A stretch of 64,000 nt of DNA from an uncultured Clostridia bacterium (lineage in GTDB: Bacteria; Bacillota; Clostridia; TANB77; CAG-508), in contig CAKPMJ010000001.1 of assembly GCA_934167965.1 (NCBI GenBank), positions 231,954 through 295,953 on the forward strand, written 5' to 3'. The position numbers were made by a program, and so were the translations under genes. The notes below the pieces were generated by a model. It was not told the origin of the DNA. It saw only the letters and a program-made list of their open reading frames with translations, and made no database searches. Shown here one piece after another: positions 27,664 through 37,684 of the stretch. Numbering within the stretch: the stretch's first letter is position 1; each line of letters begins with the position of its first letter.

Positions 27664-29265
27664 TTAACTTGTATACCATTCCTTAAATCCAAAGAATAAA
27701 TTATACCATCTTGAATTTATATTTCCTGTTAAATATGAATTTGTAATAATTTTTATTTTATTTTTTGCTATTCCTATATATGGTACTTCTTCATTATATA
27801 TTTCATATAATCTTTGGTATTTACTTTGTAATTCTTTTTCATCTGTAATATTTCCAATATAGTTCATTATTTCCTTAACTTCTTGATTGTAGTAATTTGA
27901 TAAATTACCATCTCCTAAAAAAGTTGCTAAACTTGGAGTAATTGATTGTGTATACTCACATAATATCATATCATAATTTTTATTTTTCAAATAATTTTTA
28001 TATTCTTTATTTGATACTTCAATTACATTTACTATTATTCCATTTTCTGCAAATTTATCTTTAATATAATTTGCTGTTTTTACTCTTTTTTCATCTTTAG
28101 ATTTAACTACTAAATTTAGTTCTAATCTTATTCTTTTGTAATCTACTGTCTTTTGCCAAATTCCTGCCCTTAAAGCCCAACCTGATTCTTTTAAATTATT
28201 TTCAATGTCATCTAATTTGTAATAACCTTCATCTCCTCTTTTTACTAAATAACTATTGGTACTTAAAGGGAAATTTGCTACACTATACATTTTTCCATAT
28301 ATTTTTGATACTATTTCTTGCTTATTTATTGCAGATCTTATTGCTTTTCTTACATTAATATCTGATAATAAATTACTTTGAGTATTTAACGCTACAAATA
28401 CCATTTTTCTTCCTTCAATGTCAGTTGTATTATAACCTATTGTTCCTATATATTTTTGATAGTCTGTATTTTCTGTAGATATTAAATCTATTCTTCCTAA
28501 TTTAAATGCATTGTATAATTCTGCCACTGATGAATATTTATTTAAATTTATCTTTTCTATTATTGATTCTTGTCCCTCTTTGTTCCACCACATATCATTT
28601 TTTGTAAGTACTATTGCTTTATCAGTTACTTCTGATATTTTAAATCTTCCTGTTGTCATAGGTGCCTTGTTTTTCTTAGTTTTCCAAAAATCTTCATCAC
28701 CATAAAAACTACTGCTTAAAATAGGAAAATTTAAATAATATTGAAAAAACGGAATCTTTTCAGATAAAATTATTCTTATTGTTGTATTATCTATAATATC
28801 TACTTCTTCAACATGCTCTACACAATCAGCATATACTGATGATTTTCCTGTTTCTTTTAATCTATCTATTGTATATTTTACATCATTGCTTGAAAACATT
28901 GTTCCATCTTGCCATTTTATTCCTGATTTTATTTTTACAATATATGTTTTATTATCTGTTGTTGCCCATTCACTTGCTAGGCAAGGCTCTGCTTTTCCAT
29001 CCTCTGTAACATTTATTAATGGCTCATATATTAGTTTTGTTACATTTTGTACATTTTTATTATTTGTTATTATAGGATTTATGGTATCCATATTTGATAT
29101 TCCAAGTGTAAGCTCTGTTCCCTTTTCCTTTGTCATAACACTTGATGCGTTATTTGCAGATGCATCTGCATTTTTCTTTTTTTCTGAACCTACTTTATAT
29201 ATTGCAAATGCCATTATTGCTATTATGAATACTAAAAATACATATCCAAATATATTGTTTTTCAT
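27664..29265 (-). CDS. Extracellular peptide-type ABC transporter substrate-binding protein (SBP_bac_5)
   Basis: About 533 residues of the family-5 (OppA/DppA-like) binding proteins. An N-terminal membrane segment (about 6-23) has no lipobox Cys, so it looks membrane-anchored rather than a lipoprotein. Family features: GTELTLGISNMDTINPI, LIYEPLINVTEDGKAEPCLASEW, WQDGTMFSSNDVKYTIDRL, DINVRKAIRSAINKQEI and a late YNEEVPYIGI. ATG at 29265 is chosen (AGAGG five bases upstream) over the upstream GTG. No permease or ATPase genes are nearby; it may serve a transporter encoded elsewhere or act as a receptor. Confidence 0.85.
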   Translation of the reverse strand: MKNNIFGYVFLVFIIAIMAFAIYKVGSEKKKNADASANNASSVMTKEKGTELTLGISNMDTINPIITNNKNVQNVTKLIYEPLINVTEDGKAEPCLASEWATTDNKTYIVKIKSGIKWQDGTMFSSNDVKYTIDRLKETGKSSVYADCVEHVEEVDIIDNTTIRIILSEKIPFFQYYLNFPILSSSFYGDEDFWKTKKNKAPMTTGRFKISEVTDKAIVLTKNDMWWNKEGQESIIEKINLNKYSSVAELYNAFKLGRIDLISTENTDYQKYIGTIGYNTTDIEGRKMVFVALNTQSNLLSDINVRKAIRSAINKQEIVSKIYGKMYSVANFPLSTNSYLVKRGDEGYYKLDDIENNLKESGWALRAGIWQKTVDYKRIRLELNLVVKSKDEKRVKTANYIKDKFAENGIIVNVIEVSNKEYKNYLKNKNYDMILCEYTQSITPSLATFLGDGNLSNYYNQEVKEIMNYIGNITDEKELQSKYQRLYEIYNEEVPYIGIAKNKIKIITNSYLTGNINSRWYNLFFGFKEWYTS

Positions 29266-29350
29266 AAGCACCTCTTTCTACGTTTATATAGTATATTATT
29301 TTTATGTTTTTATCAAGTGTTTTACTTAATAATTTTAATTTTTATACAAA

Positions 29351-29378
29351 TAAAAAGAGCACAGTGAATATGTGCCCC
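29351..29378 (-). terminator. Intrinsic terminator after spoVS
   Basis: GGGCACA pairs with TGTGCTC around a TATTCAC loop, followed by TTTTTATTTG on the minus strand. Confidence 0.75.
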
Positions 29379-29398
29379 AATAACTATTTATTTTAATT

Positions 29399-29662
29399 TT
29401 ATTTTCTTGACTCTACAATAAGTTTTATACCTGTTCTGTCTTCCCCTTCGACTTCAACTTCTGCAAATGCAGGTATACATACTAAGTCTACTCCTGCTGG
29501 TGCTACAAATCCTCTTGCTATAGCTACTGCTTTAACTGCTTGATTTAGGGCTCCTGCTCCAATTGCTTGCATTTCTGCCCTTTGTGATTCTTTAACTAAT
29601 CCAGCAATGGCTCCTGCTACTGAATTTGGATTAGATTTTGATGAAATTTTTAAAATTTCCAT
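29399..29662 (-). CDS. spoVS: Stage V sporulation protein S
   Basis: An 87-residue Alba-like protein conserved in spore formers: EILKISSKSNPNSVAGAIAG, then GAGALNQAVKAVAIARGFVAPAGVDLVCIPAF and EDRTGIKLIVESR. It promotes dehydration and coat assembly in Bacillus subtilis, and the mechanism is unknown. Full length and highly conserved. It has its own promoter (29716-29744) and terminator and lies downstream of ymdB, a common gene order (ymdB-spoVS) in Firmicutes. Confidence 0.96.
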   Translation of the reverse strand: MEILKISSKSNPNSVAGAIAGLVKESQRAEMQAIGAGALNQAVKAVAIARGFVAPAGVDLVCIPAFAEVEVEGEDRTGIKLIVESRK

Positions 29663-29715
29663 TTTCTTTTGCCTCCTATAATTTTATTTTTTTTGTTGCA
29701 ACTTTTATGTTTTTA

Positions 29716-29744
29716 ATTGTAACTCATTTAAAATTATTTGTCTA
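29716..29744 (-). promoter_or_regulatory. Candidate promoter of spoVS
   Basis: TAGACA (29739-29744), 17-base spacer, TACAAT (29716-29721). SpoVS is sigma-H controlled in B. subtilis; the match here is to the sigma-A type, and I saw no convincing sigma-H box. Confidence 0.45.
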
Positions 29745-29802
29745 TACTTTTATGGAAATTTTTTCCATTTTTCATCGCACTATTTTACATTATTCGACAA
29801 AG

Positions 29803-30570
29803 CTATGATATTCTTATAATTTCTTTTACTTTATTTGTACTATCATCTATTTTAAATACGCATCCATTTAATATGCATTCTCCATCTGCAACTCTATATT
29901 TTTCTGGAAGTGCGGTTAAAAATCTTTTTAATGCTGCTTCTTTATTCATTCCAAGTACTGAAATTTTTGGACCTGTCATACCAATATCTGTTATATATCC
30001 AGTTCCTTTTTCTAATATTTTCTCATCTGCTGTTTGTACATGAGAATGTGTTCCAAACATTGCTGTAATTTCACCATCTAAAAAATACCCCATAGCTTGT
30101 TTTTCCGCTGTTGCTTCTGCATGAAAATCTAAAAATATCATATCTACTTTATTTTTTATTTTATCTATTACTTTTTTTACTATTATAAATGGATTTTCAG
30201 TTTGTACATTTATCTCTGCTCTTCCCATTGCATTTATAACAGCTATTTTCTTTTCATTACATGTATATATGTAATATCCTTTTCCACAGACTCCCTCTGG
30301 ATAATTTATAGGTCTTAGTAGTTGTGGATGATCTATAAATTTAAATATCTCCTTTTTTCCCCATGTATGATTTCCCATTGTTACACAATTTGCACCTGCT
30401 TTTAATATATCATTAAAATTTTTTTCAGTAATTCCCATTCCTTCTGCTGAATTTTCTCCATTTACAATACAAAAATCTATATTATATTGCTTTTTTAGCT
30501 CCGGTAATCTCTTTTGTAATTCTTTTACTCCAATGTTGCCTACTATATCTCCTATTGCTAATATATTCAT
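29803..30570 (-). CDS. ymdB: YmdB family metallophosphoesterase (TIGR00282)
   Basis: A 255-residue dinuclear metal phosphodiesterase. B. subtilis YmdB hydrolyses 2',3'-cyclic nucleotides and influences the motility-biofilm switch. Metal ligand motifs: GDIVGNIG (Asp8), CIVNGENSAEG, MGNHTWGKKE, FHAEATAEK and GTHSHVQTADE; the tail GMTGPKISVLGMNKEAALKRF is typical of the family. It is followed by spoVS and lies 4 bases after the CmpB-like gene, suggesting one transcript for pyrG-downstream genes. Confidence 0.92.
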   Translation of the reverse strand: MNILAIGDIVGNIGVKELQKRLPELKKQYNIDFCIVNGENSAEGMGITEKNFNDILKAGANCVTMGNHTWGKKEIFKFIDHPQLLRPINYPEGVCGKGYYIYTCNEKKIAVINAMGRAEINVQTENPFIIVKKVIDKIKNKVDMIFLDFHAEATAEKQAMGYFLDGEITAMFGTHSHVQTADEKILEKGTGYITDIGMTGPKISVLGMNKEAALKRFLTALPEKYRVADGECILNGCVFKIDDSTNKVKEIIRIS

Positions 30571-30574
30571 TTTA

Positions 30575-31408
30575 TCACTTTCCTTTTCCTTTAAACCTAG
30601 TTTTTATTCTTTTTTTGCTTAAATAAACCTTAGCTTTTGTAATTCTAGTTGTTTTTTCTAAAGTATCTTTTAGTTCTTCTTTTTTCTCTGTTATATTATC
30701 TTTTACTTCATTTACATTTTCTTTAATCTTTGCTTGAATTTCCTTTACTTTGAATTTAATAGCTTCTAGCTTAGGATAAGCATTGATAAATCTTCTGTGT
30801 AAGAAAGATTTTTCAGCAAATACTTTTCTAACCATACTTGTAATTTGTTCAGTATTGTCTTCTTTTCTTTCACTATTAATTGTTTTTGTAACTTTCCTGA
30901 AATTAAAGATTACAACAAATGATATTATACTATCTATTATATATATTGTCGCTATTCCGCTTGCTGTTCTAATTAAAGCTCCTTCATTTAACATTTCTAT
31001 CCACTTCATAAATATAGGATTTAGTACATAAGTGATAAGCATACCTAGCAATCCAAAAGCAACTAGATTTCTTAAACATACTCTACCATTTAAATTAAAT
31101 TTTGCATTGCTGTAATCCCACCATCTTGCTTTGAATATTATTTCCATTGCCCAACTTGTTAAATATTCTAGGATTCCACAAGCAATCACAGCCATTACAA
31201 ATAATACTACAGGATCATATTCATATCTTCCTAAAAATATTGTTATAAATAATGCTCCAAATCCATATATAGGACAATATGGACCTATTAAAAATCCTCT
31301 GTTTACAAATCTTTTGTTTTGTATAGAAACTAATGTTACTTCCATACACCATCCTACAAATGCATAAATTATAAATAATAAAAAATATCTTGCTATTGTA
31401 TCTATCAT
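30575..31408 (-). CDS. CmpB-like membrane protein (putative ABC transporter permease family)
   Basis: A 277-residue protein with about five membrane helices in the first 190 residues, then a cytoplasmic, strongly charged coiled-coil tail rich in Lys and Glu (about 215-277). The family signature is AFVGWCMEVTLVSIQNKRFVNRGFLIGPYCPIYGFGAL and ILEYLTSWAMEIIFKARWWDYS, matching the group annotated as ABC_trans_CmpB. Despite the name, no cognate ATPase is present and a transport role is unproven. It is one base after pyrG and 4 before ymdB. Confidence 0.82.
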   Translation of the reverse strand: MIDTIARYFLLFIIYAFVGWCMEVTLVSIQNKRFVNRGFLIGPYCPIYGFGALFITIFLGRYEYDPVVLFVMAVIACGILEYLTSWAMEIIFKARWWDYSNAKFNLNGRVCLRNLVAFGLLGMLITYVLNPIFMKWIEMLNEGALIRTASGIATIYIIDSIISFVVIFNFRKVTKTINSERKEDNTEQITSMVRKVFAEKSFLHRRFINAYPKLEAIKFKVKEIQAKIKENVNEVKDNITEKKEELKDTLEKTTRITKAKVYLSKKRIKTRFKGKGK

Positions 31409-31409
31409 A

Positions 31410-33023
31410 TTATTTTACCTTTCTTTTCTCCTTTGCTTTTTCTACTAATCCTACAAACAATGGAGCTGGTCTATTTGGTCTTGATTTTAATTCAGGATGG
31501 AATTGTGATGCAATGAAATATGGATGATCTTTCAATTCAACTATTTCAACTAAATTTCCATCTGGTGATGTTCCTGAACAAATAAGCCCTTTATTTTCTA
31601 ATCTTTCCTTATATTCGTTATTATATTCAAATCTATGTCTATGTCTTTCATCTATTTTTTCTTTACCATATATTTTGCTTGCCAAAGTTTCTGGTCTTAA
31701 TATACAAGGATAACTTCCAAGTCTCATAGTTCCACCTTTTTTGTCTATTCCTTTTTGGCTTTCCATTATATGTATTACTGGATTTTGCGTTGTTTCACTA
31801 AATTCTGCAGAATTACTATCTTCTAATCCTAGCACGTTTCTTGCAAATTCTACAACTGCCATTTGCATTCCTAAACATATTCCTAAAAACGGAATCTTAT
31901 TTTCTCTTGCATACCTAATTGTCTCGATTTTTCCTTCTATTCCTCTATTTCCAAATCCACCAGGAACGATTATTCCATCTAATCCAGATAATTTTTCCTC
32001 TGCTGTATCTTTTGTTACTGTTTCACAATCTATTAGCTCAACATCTACTTTAACATCATTTGCAAATCCAGCATGTGCTAAACTTTCTATTACAGATATA
32101 TATGAGTCTTCTAATTGTACATATTTTCCTACTATAGCAATTTTTACTCTATTTTCTGGTTTTATACTTCTTATCTTTTCTATCATTTTTTCCCAGTCAG
32201 TGTTGTCTGGTACATAATTTTCAAGTTGTAAATGGTTACATACTTCTCTTGCCAACCCTTCTTTTTCTAATGCTAAAGGAACTGCATATAAACAATCTGC
32301 TGTTTTATTTTGTATTACACTTGTTTTTCTAACATTACAGAATAAAGATAATTTTTCTCTTATTGTTTCTGGTATATCAATTTCTGTTCTACATACTAAT
32401 ATATCTGGCTTTATTCCTAAACTTTGTAATTCTTTTACAGAATGTTGTGTTGGTTTTGATTTTATTTCATTTGACCCTGATATATATGGAAGAAGTGTTA
32501 CATGAACATATAGTACATCTTCTGGATTTTTTTCAAGCCCTACTTGTCTAATTGCTTCTATTATTGATAGTCCTTCTATGTCTCCTATAGTACCTCCAAT
32601 TTCTGTAATTACTATATCTGTGTCTGTATCTTCAAAACTATATATTTTATCTTTTATTTCTTTAGTAACATGTGGTATAACTTGTACTGTTTTTCCTAAA
32701 TAATCTCCTCTTCTTTCTCTCTCTAGAACTGATAAATAAATTTTTCCCATTGTTACACTTGAATTTTTTGTTAAGTTTTCATCTATAAATCTTTCATAGT
32801 GTCCTAAATCTAAATCTGTTTCTGCTCCATCATCAGTTACAAATACCTCTCCATGCTCATACGGACTCATTGTTCCTGGATCTACATTTAAATATGGGTC
32901 AAATTTTTGTATTGTTACCTTATATCCTCTATTTTTTAATAGCCTTCCTAATGATGCTGCTGTTATTCCTTTTCCTAGTCCTGATACTACTCCTCCTGTT
33001 ACAAATATGTACTTTGTATTCAT
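31410..33023 (-). CDS. pyrG: CTP synthase
   Basis: About 537 residues; ATP- and glutamine-dependent conversion of UTP to CTP. The N-terminal synthetase domain starts [18 protein letters not shown] with the Mg/ATP segment [21 protein letters not shown]. The C-terminal class I glutaminase domain has [18 protein letters not shown] (nucleophile Cys) and QFHPE. The ATG at 33023 has AAGGAG seven bases upstream and is the family start; the upstream in-frame TTG adds six residues and is unlikely. First gene of a likely pyrG-cmpB-ymdB run. Confidence 0.96.
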   Translation of the reverse strand: MNTKYIFVTGGVVSGLGKGITAASLGRLLKNRGYKVTIQKFDPYLNVDPGTMSPYEHGEVFVTDDGAETDLDLGHYERFIDENLTKNSSVTMGKIYLSVLERERRGDYLGKTVQVIPHVTKEIKDKIYSFEDTDTDIVITEIGGTIGDIEGLSIIEAIRQVGLEKNPEDVLYVHVTLLPYISGSNEIKSKPTQHSVKELQSLGIKPDILVCRTEIDIPETIREKLSLFCNVRKTSVIQNKTADCLYAVPLALEKEGLAREVCNHLQLENYVPDNTDWEKMIEKIRSIKPENRVKIAIVGKYVQLEDSYISVIESLAHAGFANDVKVDVELIDCETVTKDTAEEKLSGLDGIIVPGGFGNRGIEGKIETIRYARENKIPFLGICLGMQMAVVEFARNVLGLEDSNSAEFSETTQNPVIHIMESQKGIDKKGGTMRLGSYPCILRPETLASKIYGKEKIDERHRHRFEYNNEYKERLENKGLICSGTSPDGNLVEIVELKDHPYFIASQFHPELKSRPNRPAPLFVGLVEKAKEKRKVK

Positions 33024-33060
33024 TTTCTTCTCCTTTTCCAAACCCTTTTTGTGTTATTAA

Positions 33061-33118
33061 AAAAATAAAAAATAGATTAAAACTTCAACCACAAAAAAAT
33101 CGGTTTTTTTTTAATCTA
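33061..33118 (-). terminator. Terminator-like structure after the dlt operon
   Basis: TAGATTAAAA (33109-33118 read on the minus strand) pairs with TTTTAATCTA (33073-33082), followed by TTTTTTATTTTT. The loop is long (26 bases), so efficiency is uncertain. Confidence 0.5.
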
Positions 33119-33164
33119 CTTTTTTATTATAATATTTTTTTATATAAATTGCAAGTATTTTTTG

Positions 33165-34226
33165 CTATTTTTTATATTTCTTATTTTCTTTTAGTTTTGT
33201 ATATAATTCATAATCTTGATTCCATTTTTTATATGAGGCATCATCTTTATGATTTGGAATATTGTAATTATCTAAAGTCTGTTCTAATTCACCAGTAATA
33301 ATTTCTGCTCCATATATATTTAGATGCCATCCTTTATCACTTGTATTTTTCTTCCAATCAAAGTCCTCTTTTAAATTATAATCTATATATGGTATTTCTT
33401 TTTCTTGTGCATACTGAGTTAAAAATGCACTTTTTTCTTTATTCCAACTTCCTATAGTTGGAATATATACCATTAATACTTCTGTATTATTTTGCTTACA
33501 CAATTCTAATATTTTTTCAAAATATTTTTGACTGTTTTCTGGCATTGTGTCTATAATTTCTTCTTGATGTTTTATTTTCTTTTTGTGTTTATGCTCTTGA
33601 TTAACAGTATCAAGTGGTTTATATGCTTTTATTTTCTTTTCAAATTGATATCCTTTAAATTGAGCATCTTCTTGTTTATATGCTTTTTTCACATTTTTAA
33701 GTTTTAAGTTCTTCCATCTCGAATGGTATCTAAAGAATGGAAATATATAATTTATTTTACTTTTTAAAGTATTTTTATAAATAGGATCATTTATTAAATC
33801 TAATTTATTTTTACTCATTTTCATACAATCTGCTGCTTGTTTTACAAAGAATTTGCTATCTTCCTTGTTTTTAAATAACCCATCTGCATCAATAACCATT
33901 AATTTTGGACTTTGCCTTTTATAAAATTCTTTCAGTAAATAGTATGATGTCCAAGCTGATTGTTGAGGCGTAGCTACTGTATAACTTGATATTCCTTTAT
34001 CATTCCATAATTTCATATTTGAAATGCCATTAAATATATTACTATTTCCTATCATTACAACATCAATTGTATCTTTTGGTTCATTATACATTCCTCTAAT
34101 TCTTCTTCCAACCCCACCATAGTTTTCATCCCATCTTGGTATAAATATTGGAGTGATACAACATGTTATAATAATTCCTATTAAAGCAAATATTATAGCT
34201 TTAATAATAAATTTTACTGCATCCAT
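33165..34226 (-). CDS. dltD: DltD-like SGNH-type protein of the D-alanylation operon
   Basis: A 353-residue protein with one N-terminal membrane helix (about 5-27) and an extracytoplasmic SGNH-like domain: VVMIGNSNIFNGIS in the block I position (Asn-Ser in place of the usual Gly-Asp/Ser-Ser), VIDADG and DKGWHLNIYGAE, which holds the block V His. Domain order and position after dltB identify it as the DltD role, transferring D-Ala from the membrane intermediate to teichoic acid, although sequence similarity to Bacillus DltD is modest. A Lys-rich insertion with HKHKKKIKHQ lies near residue 217. 15 bases after dltB. Confidence 0.75.
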   Translation of the reverse strand: MDAVKFIIKAIIFALIGIIITCCITPIFIPRWDENYGGVGRRIRGMYNEPKDTIDVVMIGNSNIFNGISNMKLWNDKGISSYTVATPQQSAWTSYYLLKEFYKRQSPKLMVIDADGLFKNKEDSKFFVKQAADCMKMSKNKLDLINDPIYKNTLKSKINYIFPFFRYHSRWKNLKLKNVKKAYKQEDAQFKGYQFEKKIKAYKPLDTVNQEHKHKKKIKHQEEIIDTMPENSQKYFEKILELCKQNNTEVLMVYIPTIGSWNKEKSAFLTQYAQEKEIPYIDYNLKEDFDWKKNTSDKGWHLNIYGAEIITGELEQTLDNYNIPNHKDDASYKKWNQDYELYTKLKENKKYKK

Positions 34227-34241
34227 TTTTATTTTTTCCTC

Positions 34242-35828
34242 CTAAAATTGTCCATATATAAAATTAGTTGCTACATATCCCTTTCCATATATTCCAAATA
34301 TTAATATAGAAAACATTATTCCATAATACAATATCCATCTAATTAAAATATTTTTCCTAGAAATCTTCTCTCTTAGAATAATTCCCTTTTCTTGCAATAT
34401 TCCAACAATAAGCATAATCAATACCCCAATTCCTATTACGACAAAATCTCTTGCACTAAGTCCTAACTTATAAAATTGTTTATTAAATATTATACCTATA
34501 TTGCTCATATTAAATATAGATTTGAATATTTGGCATGCTTCTCCAAATGTTTTTGCTCTAAAGATTAGCATTCCAATTAATACAAATATTGTTGTTCTAA
34601 TCATTTGCATTAGTTTATACCAATTTGCTTCAACATTTATTTTTAGTTTTTCAATAATCTTAGTAAACAATGGTTCACACAAAAGTCCTAGCATCATAAT
34701 TACATAATAGTATAATCCATATAAAATATATTTCCAACTAGCTCCATGCCATAATCCATTTCCAAACCAAACAAAAAATAATGCAAATGCTGCAGGTATG
34801 AATTTAGCTAAAAATGCCGCTTCTTTCTTTTTTGCCCAACCTGCAATCTTTAATGTTATTTTTGAAAATGAAACAGGATAAAATACATAATCTTTAAGCC
34901 ATGTACCCAAAGTTATATGCCATCTTCTCCAAAATTCTTGAACAGACTTCGAGAAAAATGGTCTTCTAAAGTTTTCTGCCATATTTATTCCTAATACTTG
35001 TGCTAATCCTCTTACTATGTCAATACATCCTGAAAATTCAGCATATATTTGAATTGTATATAATATTATTGCTAAAAGTATTACAATTCCATTATATTGA
35101 GAATAGCTTGCAAATACATTATTTACAAAAATCCCTGCTCTATCTGCTATTACCATTTTCTTAAAAAAGCCCCATGCCATTAGTTGTATTCCGTATTTAG
35201 CATTATTATAGTCAAACTTGTGTGGTTCATATAATTGATTCGCTAAGTCGTCATATCTACCTATTGGTCCTTCTACCATTTGAGGGAAAAATGACGTAAA
35301 TAGCGCAACTCTTCCTAAATTTCTATCTGCTTTATATTTTCCTCTATATACATCTATTACATAACTCGTTGCTTGTAAAGTATAATATGATATTCCCAAT
35401 GGTAAAATAAAATTGAATTCACTTATTTGAAAATCTATGTTTAATTTTGAAAGTATAAAATTAAAGTTTCCACTAAAGAAATTACCATATTTCAATACCA
35501 ATAAAATTCCAAAATTAATTAATATTGAGAAAAATACCAGCCATTTTTTACTTTTCTCGGCTTTATTTTTTAATTTCTTCTTTTCTTCTTTTTCAAGCCC
35601 TTTACATTTACTTTTCGTTTCACTATCTATTTTATCTAATCCTAGTGCTAATAGATATATAGATATTGTTGTTATAATTAAAAATATAGTTAATTGTTTA
35701 CTAGATATATAATAGTATATATAGCTTGCAATTAATAAAACAACCCATTTAACTTTTTTGGGTGCAATAAAATAAATAATGCAAACAGATAAAGCAAATA
35801 TTAAAAACTCTACTGTATTTATTGCCAT
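34242..35828 (-). CDS. dltB: MBOAT-family D-alanine transfer protein DltB
   Basis: A 528-residue polytopic membrane acyltransferase. Typical MBOAT features: LPLGISYYTLQATSYVIDVYRGK, FPQMVEGPIGRYDDL, NMAENFRRPFFSKSVQEFWRRWHITL and the catalytic-His motif FGNGLWHGASWKYILYG. DltB moves D-Ala from DltC-carrier across the membrane to lipoteichoic acid. In the operon it lies between dltC and dltD (order A-C-B-D rather than the common A-B-C-D). A long charged loop around residues 75-95 is Lys/Glu-rich. A hairpin lies in the dltC-dltB gap. Confidence 0.88.
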   Translation of the reverse strand: MAINTVEFLIFALSVCIIYFIAPKKVKWVVLLIASYIYYYISSKQLTIFLIITTISIYLLALGLDKIDSETKSKCKGLEKEEKKKLKNKAEKSKKWLVFFSILINFGILLVLKYGNFFSGNFNFILSKLNIDFQISEFNFILPLGISYYTLQATSYVIDVYRGKYKADRNLGRVALFTSFFPQMVEGPIGRYDDLANQLYEPHKFDYNNAKYGIQLMAWGFFKKMVIADRAGIFVNNVFASYSQYNGIVILLAIILYTIQIYAEFSGCIDIVRGLAQVLGINMAENFRRPFFSKSVQEFWRRWHITLGTWLKDYVFYPVSFSKITLKIAGWAKKKEAAFLAKFIPAAFALFFVWFGNGLWHGASWKYILYGLYYYVIMMLGLLCEPLFTKIIEKLKINVEANWYKLMQMIRTTIFVLIGMLIFRAKTFGEACQIFKSIFNMSNIGIIFNKQFYKLGLSARDFVVIGIGVLIMLIVGILQEKGIILREKISRKNILIRWILYYGIMFSILIFGIYGKGYVATNFIYGQF

Positions 35829-35850
35829 TTTTTATTCCTTTCTTATATTA

Positions 35851-35874
35851 AAGCCAAGTTTTTACACTTGGCTT
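35851..35874. terminator. Hairpin inside the dlt operon (dltC-dltB gap)
   Basis: AAGCCAAGT pairs with ACTTGGCTT, flanked by an A-run upstream and only a short T-run on the minus strand; on the plus strand it is followed by TTTTTT. It could act as a partial terminator that sets dltAC above dltBD levels; this is inference. Confidence 0.45.
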
Positions 35875-35882
35875 TTTTAATA

Positions 35883-36110
35883 TTATTCTTCATCTAATCT
35901 TTGTATTAAATCATATAATGCTTCTGCTGAATTAAAGTTTTCTGGTATTATATCTTTAGCTGTAATTTTTACATCAAATTCATCATCTATTGCTGCTACT
36001 ATAGATACTATATCAAATGAATCTAGTAGTTCATCTCCTATTAAATTATCTTCGTTTTCGAAGTCAACATCTGGTTTAATTTCTTTTAATACTTTTAGCA
36101 ATTCTTCCAT
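35883..36110 (-). CDS. dltC: D-alanyl carrier protein DltC
   Basis: A 75-residue acyl-carrier-type protein. The phosphopantetheine attachment site is LLDSFDIVS with Ser31, and the helix pattern around it matches carrier proteins (DEFDVKITAKDIIPENFNSAEALYDLI). It is charged with D-Ala by DltA, whose gene ends 5 bases upstream, and delivers it to DltB. A generic acyl carrier protein would be hard to exclude on sequence alone; the operon settles it. Confidence 0.88.
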   Translation of the reverse strand: MEELLKVLKEIKPDVDFENEDNLIGDELLDSFDIVSIVAAIDDEFDVKITAKDIIPENFNSAEALYDLIQRLDEE

Positions 36111-36115
36111 TTTCT

Positions 36116-37648
36116 TTACATTCCTTTCTTTTCTTCATTTACTTTACTTAATTGTTTTCTATCAATTTTACCATTTGCGTTATATGGTAATTTGTCAACT
36201 TTTATAACTTTATTTGGAGTCATATAACTTGTTAATTTTTCTTTAGATTTAGTTAATAATTCTACTTCATCTATATTTCCTTGATAAAATAATACTATTT
36301 TTGACTCTGCTGTATCATATATACATGCACAAGTTATTATTCCTTCAATATTATTGATTCTATTTTCAATCTCTCCAAGTTCTATTCTATATCCCATATG
36401 TTTTATTTGAAAATCTTTTCTTGATATATATATTATTTCCTCTTTTTCATTATATTTTACAATGTCTCCTGTTCTATAGATAGTTTCAGGATAAAATTGG
36501 TTCATAGGATTTTGAATAAAAACTTCTTTTGTTTTTTTCTCATTTTTATAATACCCTGATGCTAGGAAAGATCCTCTTACACATAATTCTCCTTCTTCAC
36601 CCTTTTTTGCTTCTGTTCCGTCTTCTTTTATAATTATTACATCACAATTATCGCAATGTTTTCCAATAGGTAATGTTTCCAAATTGTCAAATTTTCTATC
36701 AACTACATAATATGTACATATATCTGTAGTTTCTGTTGGTCCATATAAATTTGCAAACATTGCATTTGGTAATTTATTTATCCACATATTTAATTGTTTT
36801 ACTGGCATTACTTCTCCAGCAAATAATACCTTTGTTAAATATGGCAATTCTATCATATCTAAAGTACCCATATTAGCTACTATACAAAGTGCAGATGGTA
36901 CCCAATATATTGTATTTACTTTTTTCTCATTTAAAAATTCTAATAATCTTATTGGAAATGAAAAATACATTTTTGGTATTATATGAAATGTTGCACCTGA
37001 AAGTATAGTAGAAAATACATCTGATATTGACATACTAAAATAAAATGGTGTTTGACTTCCAAATACTGTTTTTTCACTAATATCAAATGTTTCTTTTACC
37101 CATTTCGAATATGTCATTACAGCTCTATGTGATACTACTGTTCCTTTTGGCACACCTGTAGAACCAGATGTAAATAAAATATACATTGGATTTGTATCAA
37201 TTATTTTTTCTCTTACTTTTCTAAGTTCATCTTTATCTATTTCTGTATTTACTAAATCTTCATATACTAATAATTGAACATTATCTTTTAATATTTTTCT
37301 TGCCTTTGCTTCACTTTTCTTTGTTGTTATTATTATTTCTGGCTCTAATGTATCTAATATTAAATTTATTCTTTCTTCTGGTGATTTTATATCTAATATG
37401 GTATAAAAATTACCACTATAAACTGTACCTAACATAGCCTCTATGCATTCTACCTTTTTGTCTATATATATTGCTATTGGTTTATTTATTTTTCCATCTT
37501 TATTATTCTTCGCAATATATGTTCCTATTTTTTGAGAATTTAATTCTATTTCTTTGTAAGTTGCTTCTCTGTTTTGATCTGTAAAAGCTATTTTTTCTGG
37601 ATATCTAGAAACTGTTTTTTCTAAATAATCTACAACTGTTTTATTCAT
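36116..37648 (-). CDS. dltA: D-alanine--D-alanyl carrier protein ligase
   Basis: About 510 residues, an ANL-superfamily adenylating enzyme that activates D-Ala and loads DltC. Core motifs: FTSGSTGVPKGTVVSH (A3), NLYGPTETTD (A5), YRTGD (A7), FQIKHMGYRIELGEIE (A8) and LPYNANGKIDRKQL with the catalytic Lys (A10). The ATG at 37648 begins MNKTVVDYLEKTVSRYPEK, the family start; AAGGA lies twelve bases upstream. First gene of the dltACBD operon, with a promoter at 37685-37713 divergent from glmS. Confidence 0.9.
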   Translation of the reverse strand: MNKTVVDYLEKTVSRYPEKIAFTDQNREATYKEIELNSQKIGTYIAKNNKDGKINKPIAIYIDKKVECIEAMLGTVYSGNFYTILDIKSPEERINLILDTLEPEIIITTKKSEAKARKILKDNVQLLVYEDLVNTEIDKDELRKVREKIIDTNPMYILFTSGSTGVPKGTVVSHRAVMTYSKWVKETFDISEKTVFGSQTPFYFSMSISDVFSTILSGATFHIIPKMYFSFPIRLLEFLNEKKVNTIYWVPSALCIVANMGTLDMIELPYLTKVLFAGEVMPVKQLNMWINKLPNAMFANLYGPTETTDICTYYVVDRKFDNLETLPIGKHCDNCDVIIIKEDGTEAKKGEEGELCVRGSFLASGYYKNEKKTKEVFIQNPMNQFYPETIYRTGDIVKYNEKEEIIYISRKDFQIKHMGYRIELGEIENRINNIEGIITCACIYDTAESKIVLFYQGNIDEVELLTKSKEKLTSYMTPNKVIKVDKLPYNANGKIDRKQLSKVNEEKKGM

Positions 37649-37684
37649 TTTTACTTTTTTCCTTCCATAAAATTCTACCAATAT

